Of a stretch of 35,000 bases of DNA, positions 1 through 7,639 are shown piece after piece. The translations under genes and the position numbers were made by a program. Numbering within the stretch: position 1 is the first letter of the stretch; every line of letters begins with the position of its first letter. The notes below the pieces were generated by a model, which searched no databases, was not told the origin of the DNA, and was given only the letters and a program-made list of their open reading frames with translations. The stretch is from positions 129,836-164,835 of the forward strand of contig MDLA01000109.1 of the NCBI GenBank assembly GCA_001730015.1, written 5' to 3'. This DNA comes from Chromatiales bacterium (ex Bugula neritina AB1) (GTDB lineage Bacteria; Pseudomonadota; Gammaproteobacteria; Granulosicoccales; Granulosicoccaceae).

Positions 1-84
1 GACTTTCCCAATCGCACTTATGCGCCAGCTACAGAAGAATCCCGTTTAAAGGGCGCAGGTGCGGGCCTGTCAGACAACGATTAA
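1..84 (+). CDS. 3' end of an unidentified gene (partial)
   Basis: Frame 1 is open from the first base and ends at TAA (82-84), giving about 27 C-terminal residues (DFPNRTYAPATEESRLKGAG, then seven more). The composition looks like real coding sequence, with a hydrophilic, glycine/alanine-rich tail. It is followed by an 82-nt gap before the BCCT gene on the same strand, so the two could be co-transcribed. The family is not recognisable from so short a piece. Confidence 0.55.
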   Translation, partial: DFPNRTYAPATEESRLKGAGAGLSDND

Positions 85-166
85 CAAAGGAATAACAGAA
101 TCGAAAAGACGATCAAAGCAAAAATATTTATAGCCGGAACTTTTTTTCACACTGAAGGATAATCAA

Positions 167-1978
167 ATGGCAATACAGCCTCCGTTTACCGACTTAGCCG
201 TCAAGAAAGCGAGTGACGGCTTTTATAAAGGAAACAGCGTAGAGATCGCTCTTCTCAGCAAGAGCATCATGGTGGCACTGGTCTTGTGGGCCTTGATCTG
301 GCCAGCCAACGCAAACAGTGTACTGGGAAGTTTGAACTCTCGTCTGCTAGAGAATTTCAATCAGTTTTATATTGTTATTGTGGGAGTTTTTGCGTTCTTT
401 CTGTTTGTGGTTGCAGCCTTGCCTCAGACTGGCAAACGAATCATGGGCAGGCCGGGGGAAGGAACAGAGTTTTCCAATTTCTCCTGGTTCTCAATGATGT
501 TTGGAGCAGGTCTGGGTGTCGGGCTTATGGTATTTGCTACAGCAGAACCCCTGGGATTGTGGGGGTCCAACCCTCTCGTCGTTTCAGGCGAAGTGGCGGG
601 TAATTCGCAAGAGGCACTGCGATCAGCTTATCGTTACACATTTGCTCACTATGGATTCCACGCCTGGTCTATTTATGTAGTTACCGGATTGTCGCTTGCC
701 TATTACGCCTATACGCGTGATATGCCATTGACCATTCGTTCCGCCTTGACACCATTGTTTGGTCGCCTGATGAACGGTTACCTGGGGCATGTAGTCGATG
801 TACTCGGTGTTGTTGCGACCATACTCGGTGTATCTGTCACAATCGGTTTCGGTGTGTCGCAATTTATAGACGGGGTGTATGCCATTTCCGGTATGGACTG
901 GATGATGGATATGACAGGCGATGCACCGGCTCCGGGTACAGTTGGATTGATTGCCGGACTGCTTGTGATTATGGGGTTGTCTATAATTTCGGCTGTATCG
1001 GGTGTTGGTCGCGGGGTGAAGTATTTATCCAATCTTAATCTGGTGATGTCGCTTATTCTGTTGCTTACCTTCATTGTATTTGGTTCTTTTCTTTTTGCAC
1101 TCACCACTTACGGAAGTGCACTGGCTGATTACATCATTAACTTTTTCAGTTTGAGCTTTGGTGCATTCGGACCACAGTCGGCAGCCGAGTTTGCGACGGC
1201 ATTACCTGCAGAAGCTGCGCAATATGCAGATACCTTGCGTAGTGGTGCAACTAATCCATGGGGTAGTTTCGATGGCTTCCGTGGTGGGTTGGAAGGCGAG
1301 GTTGCCGGTTTGCCTGAAGCGGTTCTGCAGGCAAGTTATGCCGCTGGCGAACCGGGGCGACAATTCAGCTGGCAGGCGGCCTGGACAACCTTCTATTGGG
1401 CATGGTGGATTGCATTCTCACCCTTTGTCGGGTTATTTCTCGCGCGTATTTCACGTGGTCGTTCGGTTCGTGAGTTCATCATCGGGTGCGTTATCGCCCC
1501 GGCACTGGTGTGTTTTGCATGGATGACAATACTCGGTGGAACTGCCATTGATTTGGAGCTTACCGGCGACGCTAACGGTGCAATTATTGGAGCGTCTAAT
1601 ACCGCCAAGCTGTTCGTTACGCTGGGTCAGATGATTTCCGGTGAGTTTCTAACGGCAATTACAGTAATGTGTGTTGTTTTGATCATGACCTTCCTTGTCA
1701 CTTCTGCGGACTCGGGAATACTGGTGATGAATACAATTATGTCGGGCGGGGAACAGGAAACCGGTATCAAGCATCGAATTGTCTGGGGTATCGTGCTGAC
1801 ACTGGTAATCGGTACGTTGTTGATCGCAGGTAAGACCAATGGTGGTGCTGATCCCATGGAAGCATTAAAGAGTGCCATGATTATAGGCGCGCTGCCATTT
1901 ACTATGGTAATGGGACTGATGTGTCTGGCGCTTGCCAAGGCGCTGTTTCGCGATGGTCTGCGCGACAATCAAAAATAG
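167..1978 (+). CDS. BCCT family transporter (betaine/choline/carnitine type)
   Basis: This is an inner-membrane, ion-coupled secondary carrier of the betaine-choline-carnitine family, which imports quaternary-ammonium or related compatible solutes. About 12 hydrophobic segments are visible. The family hallmarks are present: a glycine-rich segment FGAGLGVGLMVFATAEP in the first half, and the Trp-rich box WTTFYWAWWIAFSPFVG near residue 406, followed by ARISRGRSVREF. At 603 residues it is somewhat long, because a loop of about 65 residues (roughly 335-400), rich in Ala, Gly and Glu, precedes the Trp box. The ATG at 167 has AAGGA seven bases upstream. The gene is followed by a strong hairpin terminator. 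Family assignment is secure; the substrate (betaine, choline, carnitine, DMSP or other) is not determinable. Confidence 0.95.
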   Translation: MAIQPPFTDLAVKKASDGFYKGNSVEIALLSKSIMVALVLWALIWPANANSVLGSLNSRLLENFNQFYIVIVGVFAFFLFVVAALPQTGKRIMGRPGEGTEFSNFSWFSMMFGAGLGVGLMVFATAEPLGLWGSNPLVVSGEVAGNSQEALRSAYRYTFAHYGFHAWSIYVVTGLSLAYYAYTRDMPLTIRSALTPLFGRLMNGYLGHVVDVLGVVATILGVSVTIGFGVSQFIDGVYAISGMDWMMDMTGDAPAPGTVGLIAGLLVIMGLSIISAVSGVGRGVKYLSNLNLVMSLILLLTFIVFGSFLFALTTYGSALADYIINFFSLSFGAFGPQSAAEFATALPAEAAQYADTLRSGATNPWGSFDGFRGGLEGEVAGLPEAVLQASYAAGEPGRQFSWQAAWTTFYWAWWIAFSPFVGLFLARISRGRSVREFIIGCVIAPALVCFAWMTILGGTAIDLELTGDANGAIIGASNTAKLFVTLGQMISGEFLTAITVMCVVLIMTFLVTSADSGILVMNTIMSGGEQETGIKHRIVWGIVLTLVIGTLLIAGKTNGGADPMEALKSAMIIGALPFTMVMGLMCLALAKALFRDGLRDNQK

Positions 1979-1999
1979 CAGGTTAATCAGGCTGTAAAG

Positions 2000-2029
2000 A
2001 AAAGGCATGGCCAGACGGCTATGCCTTTT
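2000..2029. terminator. Bidirectional intrinsic terminator
   Basis: A 13-bp stem (AAAAGGCATGGCC / GGCTATGCCTTTT, one G-T wobble) with an AGAC loop has an A-run on one side and a T-run on the other. It lies 21 nt past the BCCT stop and 33 nt past the stop of the convergent PfpI-like gene, so it can end transcription from both sides. Confidence 0.88.
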
Positions 2030-2061
2030 CAGATATGTAGTTGCTGGCTGGTGGAGATCAC

Positions 2062-2775
2062 TCAGACCACAGGCTTAGGACACAAACAGGCAAAATGATC
2101 ATCCTGTGAGTCACCGCTCCAGTTATATTCCATCTGTCTTTGTGTAGTCGAAACCACTTGATCGCCGTTGAGTTTCTGAATAAGCCCCAGCGCCATATCG
2201 GTTCCTGCTGACACTCCGCCCGATGTAATCCAGCCGGTGAGAGAGTCCGGATCGATGCAATCAACCCATCGCGGTGGGCAAACCCAGTCAACCTCCGGAC
2301 CTTGTTGAATCACCCATTTCCAGGCAGTTTTGTTGGTAGTTGCCTTTTTGCCGTTGAGATAGCCTGTTTTTGCCAGTAGTGCAGAGCCGGTGCAAACAGT
2401 TGCCACAATAGGCGTATTGCGAGCAATTTTATCTATACCGTCCAACAGGGCTGTGTCATTGACGCCCGGGCGCGTTCCACCGCCACCTGGAATTAATAGA
2501 ATATCGACTGGCGGCAGCGTTTCAATTGTGTTAGTTGCTTGTGTGCCGGGTGCGGCACCGGTCGGCCCGCATGTGTACACTGTGGTGTCCACACCTACCG
2601 GGATAATCTTATAGAGCGGTGATTCCATATCGGGCTTTTCGGGAGCTGAGTCCAGAGGTTTGAACGCAAGGTTGAAAGCCTGAATCGGGCCATAGGCGTC
2701 CAGCGGCGCAAAGTCCGGAAAAAACACCACAGCAACGGTGCGCTCGGAACAGCTGGATTTTCGGCTTGCATTCAT
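2062..2775 (-). CDS. DJ-1/PfpI family protein (class I glutamine amidotransferase-like)
   Basis: The 237-residue protein has the DJ-1/PfpI alpha/beta fold. It opens with strand VAVVFFPDFAPLDAYGP and an acidic residue near position 26, then LLIPGGGG, then the nucleophile elbow VATVCTGSALLA with Cys128. The second half (TAWKWV, then WITSGGVSAGTDMAL) resembles isonitrile hydratase-type members, which hydrate isocyanides through the elbow cysteine. That function is possible here but unproved. I chose the ATG at 2775 because AAGGGA sits seven bases upstream; an upstream in-frame ATG at 2835 would add a basic 20-residue tail with no clear ribosome site. It is transcribed divergently from the SDR gene and ends at the shared terminator with the BCCT gene. 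Confidence 0.85.
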   Translation of the reverse strand: MNASRKSSCSERTVAVVFFPDFAPLDAYGPIQAFNLAFKPLDSAPEKPDMESPLYKIIPVGVDTTVYTCGPTGAAPGTQATNTIETLPPVDILLIPGGGGTRPGVNDTALLDGIDKIARNTPIVATVCTGSALLAKTGYLNGKKATTNKTAWKWVIQQGPEVDWVCPPRWVDCIDPDSLTGWITSGGVSAGTDMALGLIQKLNGDQVVSTTQRQMEYNWSGDSQDDHFACLCPKPVV

Positions 2776-2861
2776 TTCAATTCCCTTTGTAGAGTTAACT
2801 GTGAATTTTCGAGCCCGGAATCTTAACATCCACATCTTTTGCTTACACGCCAGGAGCCCCC

Positions 2862-3653
2862 GTGCAATTCCAACTGACCGATAAAGTTGCGCTTATTACC
2901 GGCGGCAGCCGTGGTATAGGACGAGCCGTGGCGTTAACGCTTGCACAACAGGGTATGCGTATAGCAATCTGCGGGCGGACCCGCGAGAGTCTGGATCAGA
3001 CCGCACATGATATAACCGCTCTCGGTGGTATCTGCAATAGCTATCAGGCCGATGTCAGCCGAATACAAGACATAGAGCGATTGGTCAGGCAGGTCGCCGA
3101 AGACACAGGATCAATCGATGTACTGGTCAATAATGCGGTGACTTCCTCCAGCGCCCGCTTTGACGAATTAACGGATGATCAGTTTCGCTACCATATAGAT
3201 GTAAAGTTAATGGCTTACATTCGTATCGCCAGACTTGTTCTTCCTCTGATGACTGAAAAAAGCGGGGGCAGAATAGTAAATATTGGCGGGATGACGGCGC
3301 GCATAGTAGCTCCGCTTCGTATGACTAACGGAGTTGTTAATGCTGGGGTCGCCAATTTCACCAAGCAATTTGCAGGTTACGCCGCGGCGTCCGGAGTGAC
3401 GGTTAATTGCGTTCATCCAGGTTACACCGCAACTGAGCGCGTGCAACAGATATTCGATCGCGAAGCACAGGAAACAGGCGATACTCTGGATGAGGTGATC
3501 GGCCGGCGTATTGCGGATATTCCGCTCGGAAAACTGGTTCAGCCTGAGGACATAGCCTCTGCGGTGCTGTTTTTCTGCTCACCGATGGCACAGATGATCA
3601 CCGGACAATGCATCGCCGTTGATGGTGGCTCCGGGGCCGCTATTTCTTATTAG
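2862..3653 (+). CDS. SDR-fold protein with a degenerate catalytic site
   Basis: The Rossmann fold of short-chain dehydrogenases is clear: cofactor loop TGGSRGIG (13-20), the DVLVNNAV segment (86-93), and a C-terminal SPMAQMITGQCIAVDGGSG typical of the family. At 263 residues it has normal length. Where the catalytic Ser, Tyr-x3-Lys are expected (about 143, 156 and 160), the sequence reads Gly143, Asn156 and Asn160 (NGVVN), so the usual proton relay is absent. NAD(P) binding is plausible, but ordinary alcohol/ketone oxidoreduction is doubtful. The GTG start at 2862 has AGGAG seven bases upstream. The gene precedes the aldolase-dehydrogenase-kinase group by 124 nt on the same strand and may belong to the same pathway. 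Confidence 0.9.
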   Translation: MQFQLTDKVALITGGSRGIGRAVALTLAQQGMRIAICGRTRESLDQTAHDITALGGICNSYQADVSRIQDIERLVRQVAEDTGSIDVLVNNAVTSSSARFDELTDDQFRYHIDVKLMAYIRIARLVLPLMTEKSGGRIVNIGGMTARIVAPLRMTNGVVNAGVANFTKQFAGYAAASGVTVNCVHPGYTATERVQQIFDREAQETGDTLDEVIGRRIADIPLGKLVQPEDIASAVLFFCSPMAQMITGQCIAVDGGSGAAISY

Positions 3654-3777
3654 TCGAAACTACTCGTTGGTGTTGGATAGAGATGCCGAGCCACGAGGTA
3701 AGCGCATTGCAGTCACGGCAGTGGTGATTTGATATGATTAAGAGAATTCAAAGACAATCAGGTTACTGACCCGGACA

Positions 3778-5238
3778 ATGATTGATACCGCAGCGCTTGT
3801 AAAAACAGTTGAAACCGGTTTTCCCGGGAAGCTCCCCGTCCTGAATGCGTTCCTCAGTTCAGTATCGGCAGAGGCTGATGCTGTAGCCATACGCGATCGG
3901 TCCCGGCTTGCGGAAAATATCGGCGTGTTGGCTTATATTGCGGCCTTTGGTTCAGCTGAAGCCCGTTTGCAGGCGCATCAATTGGTGTGGGGTGTCGCCG
4001 GCGCATGCGGAATTTATTGTGCCTCTATTGACGGCTTGTATCGGGCGGTGGCTTCCGGTGCTGCTGGTGGATTTACCGTTCCGGCTATGAATATCAGAGC
4101 GATTGCGTTTGAGTCGGCACGCGGTGTTTTCAAGGCAATTCAAGCGCACAATGTAGGGGCGGCGATCTTTGAATTGTCCCGCGGTGAAATTGGCTTCACC
4201 GGACAACGCCCTCACGAGTATGCGACTGTTGTTCTTTGTGCTGCAATTGCTGAGGGCTTCAGTGGTCCCTTGTTTTTACAGGGTGATCATTTCCAGATCT
4301 CCGCCACACGCTTTGCCGAAGATCCCGAGAAAGAGTGCACTGCTGTAAAATCGTTGATAGCTGAAGCGATCAGTGCCGGGTTCTATAACATTGATATAGA
4401 TTCGTCAACACTGGTTGATCTGTCTTGTGCGGCGGTCGAAGAGCAGCAGCGACCGAATTTCGAACAGAGCGCTGAGCTTGCGCTGTTCACAAGAGCCATC
4501 GAACCACCGGGAATCTCGGTCTCACTGGGCGGAGAGATAGGTGAGGTGGGTGAGCACAATTCAACCGCCGAAGAACTCAACGCGTATCTGGCCGGATACA
4601 ACAGTGAAATTGAAAACAGGTTCGACGGTGATTCCTGCGCCGGCCTTACAAAAATATCGGTACAGACCGGAACACGCCATGGAGGGAATATACTTGCAGA
4701 CGGTTCTATAGGGGAAATGAATGTCGATTTTGATTTGATCAGGGAATTGTCCCGGCGTTGCAGAGATCCGTATGGGCTGGCTGGCTGCGTACAGCATGGA
4801 GCATCGATGCTGTCGTTGGAAAAAATCAGTCAGCTCCCTGGCGCTGACTGTGTTGAGGTTCATCTGGCAGCGGCTTTCCTGAATGTAGTGTACGAGCAGT
4901 TGCCGGAATTTGTAGTTAGTGAGGCTGATAACTGGTTAAAAGCTGAGTATTCTGATGAGTGGAAATCCGGCTGGAGTGAGCCGCAGTTTATTCATCATGC
5001 ACGACGCTACCCAATCGGGCCGAACAAACGATTGTGGTGGGATTCAGACCCGACGCATGAGAACCTTCGGGGGGCTATAGAAAAAAAAGCGGCGCAGTAC
5101 TTTGTCGCTTTGAACGTTGTAAATACCAGGGAACAGGTGGCGCAGCTCGTGCCACCCGTCAGTATTCCCTGGTCGCCGGTTCAAGCGGGCCTGAGTGGCT
5201 CCGCTGATGAATCAGATATTAAGGATCTGGCCAGTTAG
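3778..5238 (+). CDS. Class II (metal-dependent) ketose-bisphosphate aldolase-like protein, N-terminally extended
   Basis: Class II aldolases cleave ketose 1,6-bisphosphates using a divalent metal. The metal and substrate motifs appear in order: GDH (169-171), GGEIGEVG (251-258), GTRHGG (298-303) and HGAS (340-343). The barrel seems to start near residue 95 (GGFTVPAMNIRAIAFESA), so about 95 residues precede it. Total length is 486, against roughly 280-360 for common FBA/GatY enzymes. The usual NxDTD-like phosphate segment late in the barrel is not obvious (here VHLAAAFLNV). It resembles the GatY/GatZ/FbaA superfamily, but the exact substrate is open. The ATG at 3778 has only a weak ribosome site. 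The gene is followed after 63 nt by a polyol-type dehydrogenase and then a PFK, which supports a role in sugar-phosphate breakdown. Confidence 0.85.
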   Translation: MIDTAALVKTVETGFPGKLPVLNAFLSSVSAEADAVAIRDRSRLAENIGVLAYIAAFGSAEARLQAHQLVWGVAGACGIYCASIDGLYRAVASGAAGGFTVPAMNIRAIAFESARGVFKAIQAHNVGAAIFELSRGEIGFTGQRPHEYATVVLCAAIAEGFSGPLFLQGDHFQISATRFAEDPEKECTAVKSLIAEAISAGFYNIDIDSSTLVDLSCAAVEEQQRPNFEQSAELALFTRAIEPPGISVSLGGEIGEVGEHNSTAEELNAYLAGYNSEIENRFDGDSCAGLTKISVQTGTRHGGNILADGSIGEMNVDFDLIRELSRRCRDPYGLAGCVQHGASMLSLEKISQLPGADCVEVHLAAAFLNVVYEQLPEFVVSEADNWLKAEYSDEWKSGWSEPQFIHHARRYPIGPNKRLWWDSDPTHENLRGAIEKKAAQYFVALNVVNTREQVAQLVPPVSIPWSPVQAGLSGSADESDIKDLAS

Positions 5239-5301
5239 CAATTGGCCAATTATATAAAATACAGAATTTCGGGTTATGGTGTGTAGAGGTAGAGGCGGGC
5301 G

Positions 5302-6345
5302 ATGCATAGAGTCATGAAAGCTGCAGTTCTGGAAAGCTGGAAAAAAATAGCAGTGGTCAAATGTAGTATTCCGGAACCTGGACCGGGTGAAGTGCGTGTT
5401 CGAGTATCACGTGCCGGCATCTGCGGGTCTGACGTTCATATCTATAATGGCGACAACCCGATTGCGATAGCACCAGTGATCCAGGGCCACGAGTTTATGG
5501 GAGTGGTTGATGCTCCGGGTGATCAGGTAAGCGGTTTTTCCGTCGGGCAGAGAGTAGTCATCCAGCCGTTAGTTTTTTGCGGGCAGTGCCCACCCTGCAC
5601 CCGTGGGATACCCCATGTTTGTGACCAGCTAACGGTAATTGGTGTCAATCGAAATGGCGGGTTTGCTGAATATGTTTGTGTTCCCGCAGATACCTTGTTT
5701 TCATTGCCAGACGATATTCCGGACGATGTTGCCGTGCTTGCCGAGCCTTTTTCAATCGGCGTTCATAGCTGCCAGCGTGGTCAGTTAGATCCGAACGACA
5801 GAGTACTTGTTATTGGTGGCGGCCCGATTGGTTTTTACGCAGCATTGGTCGCAAGAGAGCGGGGAGCCAGAGATGTAATAGTAAGTGAGCCACTGGCGGT
5901 GCGCCGTAAACTTATTGGTTCTATGGCGCTGGATGCGGTTGATCCATTGAACTCTGCAGCGTTGCCCGAGCTTGTGGAACGTGCCGCTGGCGAGGGCTAT
6001 GATTTGATTATAGAAACCTCCGGCACATCCGAAGGACTCGACTTCGCCTCGCAAGCCGCCGCTGTTGGCGGGCGGATTGTAACACTCGGGTTTCCGGCGA
6101 AAAATTATGCGCACTATAATATTACACGTGGCATTGTTCGGGAGCTATCGTTAGTCGGTAGTCGGGTCTGTACACGCGATCAGTTTGTGCAAACACTCGA
6201 ATTACTGGGCGGATTACATCGGCAAGGGCGCTATGATTTATCGAGCCTGGTTACAGCACCAAGGGCGTTATCTGAATTATCAGCCTCAATCGAAGATGTG
6301 GGCTCCGGCGCTGAAAGTGCAAAAATACTACTTACACCGGCGTGA
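5302..6345 (+). CDS. Zinc-dependent medium-chain dehydrogenase (polyol/sugar-acid dehydrogenase type)
   Basis: The 347-residue protein has a complete MDR layout. The catalytic zinc region is GICGSDVH with Cys41, plus GHE at 62-64. The structural zinc lobe has Cys93, 96, 99 and 107 (CGQCPPCTRGIPHVC). The nucleotide-binding loop is GGGPIG near 171. These are hallmarks of the sorbitol, threonine, galactitol-phosphate and gulonate dehydrogenase group, which oxidise a secondary hydroxyl with NAD(P). The start at 5302 has GAGG close upstream; an ATG four codons later is also possible. It sits between the aldolase and the phosphofructokinase, and I infer that it makes the ketose or keto acid those enzymes process. 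The substrate is unknown. Confidence 0.92.
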   Translation: MHRVMKAAVLESWKKIAVVKCSIPEPGPGEVRVRVSRAGICGSDVHIYNGDNPIAIAPVIQGHEFMGVVDAPGDQVSGFSVGQRVVIQPLVFCGQCPPCTRGIPHVCDQLTVIGVNRNGGFAEYVCVPADTLFSLPDDIPDDVAVLAEPFSIGVHSCQRGQLDPNDRVLVIGGGPIGFYAALVARERGARDVIVSEPLAVRRKLIGSMALDAVDPLNSAALPELVERAAGEGYDLIIETSGTSEGLDFASQAAAVGGRIVTLGFPAKNYAHYNITRGIVRELSLVGSRVCTRDQFVQTLELLGGLHRQGRYDLSSLVTAPRALSELSASIEDVGSGAESAKILLTPA

Positions 6346-6391
6346 CGCCTTGAGAAAAAGCTGGGCGGATAATTAGCAGGATGGATTATTA

Positions 6392-7582
6392 ATGTCGCGC
6401 GCTCTATTTGTTTTGCAGGGCGGAGGACCGACGGCGGTCATCAATGCCACACTCGCGGGCATAGCCGAAACTGCAGGAACCGAATTTGACCAACTGTGTG
6501 GTTTTCGGCACAGCTTTGAATGTCGAACTGAAAATCCGGTACTGGATTTAACCCCGATACTCGATTTCAGCGCCCGATCACAACTGCAGCTACTTGCCGG
6601 TACCCCCGGTGCGTTGCTGCAATCGAGCCGAATGAGAGTTGAAGAAAAACACCTGCGCAGTATGCTGGATATTCTTCGGAAGTCTGGTGCTTCCGACCTG
6701 ATAGGAATTGGTGGCAACGGTACGCTGTCGGTTCTTGCCAGGCTCCATGAGTTTGCTGAATCAGAAGGTTACCCGCTCAATATTATCGGTGCGCCTAAAA
6801 CGGTTGACAACGACCTAAACGGCGTACATGCAGCACCGGGATACGGTAGTGCCGCGCGCTTTGTCGCAATGGCGGTTCGTGATTATGACTGTGATTTTAA
6901 AGCAATGTCGAGCTTTGACAATGTCACGATTCTAGAAACGATGGGTCGAAATTCGGGGTGGCTTGCTGCTGCTTCAATTCTTCTCAAGCGAGATGAAGAT
7001 GACTCGCCGCATATTGTATTACTACCGGAACAACCATTTGATGAAGGCGCTTTTCTTAAGCAGGTCGACGAATGTTTCTCAAAGTACGGGCGTGTTTTCA
7101 TTGTTACAAATGAAATGCTAAGCAACACTGATGGTGATGTTGTCGGCGAGGCTGTGCAAAGTGGCCCGCGGGATGGGCTGGGCCGGGTACTTTATTCATT
7201 GTCCACCGGAACAGGCAACTATCTGGCTAATCTGATCTGGACACGCCTGAAGTTGCAAGCTCGCTGTCTGCGGCCTGGAAACCTCGGTCGTGCCATGTCA
7301 TTTTGTCAATCGGATCCTGACCGCTCGCTTGCGCTCGCAGTCGGCCGGGAGGCAGTCAAGGTGTTGTTGGCCGGTGATCGCTGCCGGCATATGATCGCAA
7401 TAAACGAACATCTTCAGTTGTCTGCGCAGAGTTTGAATCTGGCTGCCGGAGAAAAACCACTTCCGGGTTACTTCCTGCACACCGACGTACCTTTTCAGGT
7501 AAGTGATACTTTCAAGCAATTTGCAGCGCCGCTTGCTGGTGAAATTTCTCCGCTTTTTAATGCACGGAATCTTAAGGCCTGA
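6392..7582 (+). CDS. 6-phosphofructokinase family enzyme (phosphoryl donor unclear)
   Basis: PFKA-family kinases phosphorylate C1 of fructose 6-phosphate or similar ketose phosphates. Visible landmarks are GGGPTAVINA (10-19), IGGNGT (106-111), the catalytic PKTVDND loop (135-141) and METMGRNSGWLAA. The donor site is mixed: Gly110 follows the ATP-PFK pattern, Lys136 follows the pyrophosphate-PFK and trypanosomal pattern, and Asn109 replaces the common Asp of GGDG. PPi or ATP use therefore cannot be settled. At 396 residues it is longer than the classic 320-residue bacterial ATP enzyme. The ATG at 6392 has AGGA upstream. It lies 46 nt after the dehydrogenase and is followed by a hairpin with a T-run, making it the last gene of the unit. 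Confidence 0.92.
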   Translation: MSRALFVLQGGGPTAVINATLAGIAETAGTEFDQLCGFRHSFECRTENPVLDLTPILDFSARSQLQLLAGTPGALLQSSRMRVEEKHLRSMLDILRKSGASDLIGIGGNGTLSVLARLHEFAESEGYPLNIIGAPKTVDNDLNGVHAAPGYGSAARFVAMAVRDYDCDFKAMSSFDNVTILETMGRNSGWLAAASILLKRDEDDSPHIVLLPEQPFDEGAFLKQVDECFSKYGRVFIVTNEMLSNTDGDVVGEAVQSGPRDGLGRVLYSLSTGTGNYLANLIWTRLKLQARCLRPGNLGRAMSFCQSDPDRSLALAVGREAVKVLLAGDRCRHMIAINEHLQLSAQSLNLAAGEKPLPGYFLHTDVPFQVSDTFKQFAAPLAGEISPLFNARNLKA

Positions 7583-7608
7583 TTACCTGCTTCTTTCGCA
7601 AGGTCAAT

Positions 7609-7639
7609 GCTGGTGGCTATACTGTCTGACCAGCTTTTT
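7609..7639 (+). terminator. Intrinsic terminator of the aldolase-dehydrogenase-PFK unit
   Basis: GCTGGT (7609-7614) pairs with ACCAGC (7629-7634) across a 14-nt loop and is followed at once by TTTTT. It lies 26 nt downstream of the PFK stop, between convergent genes, and touches the stop codon of the opposing sulfatase gene. Confidence 0.65.
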
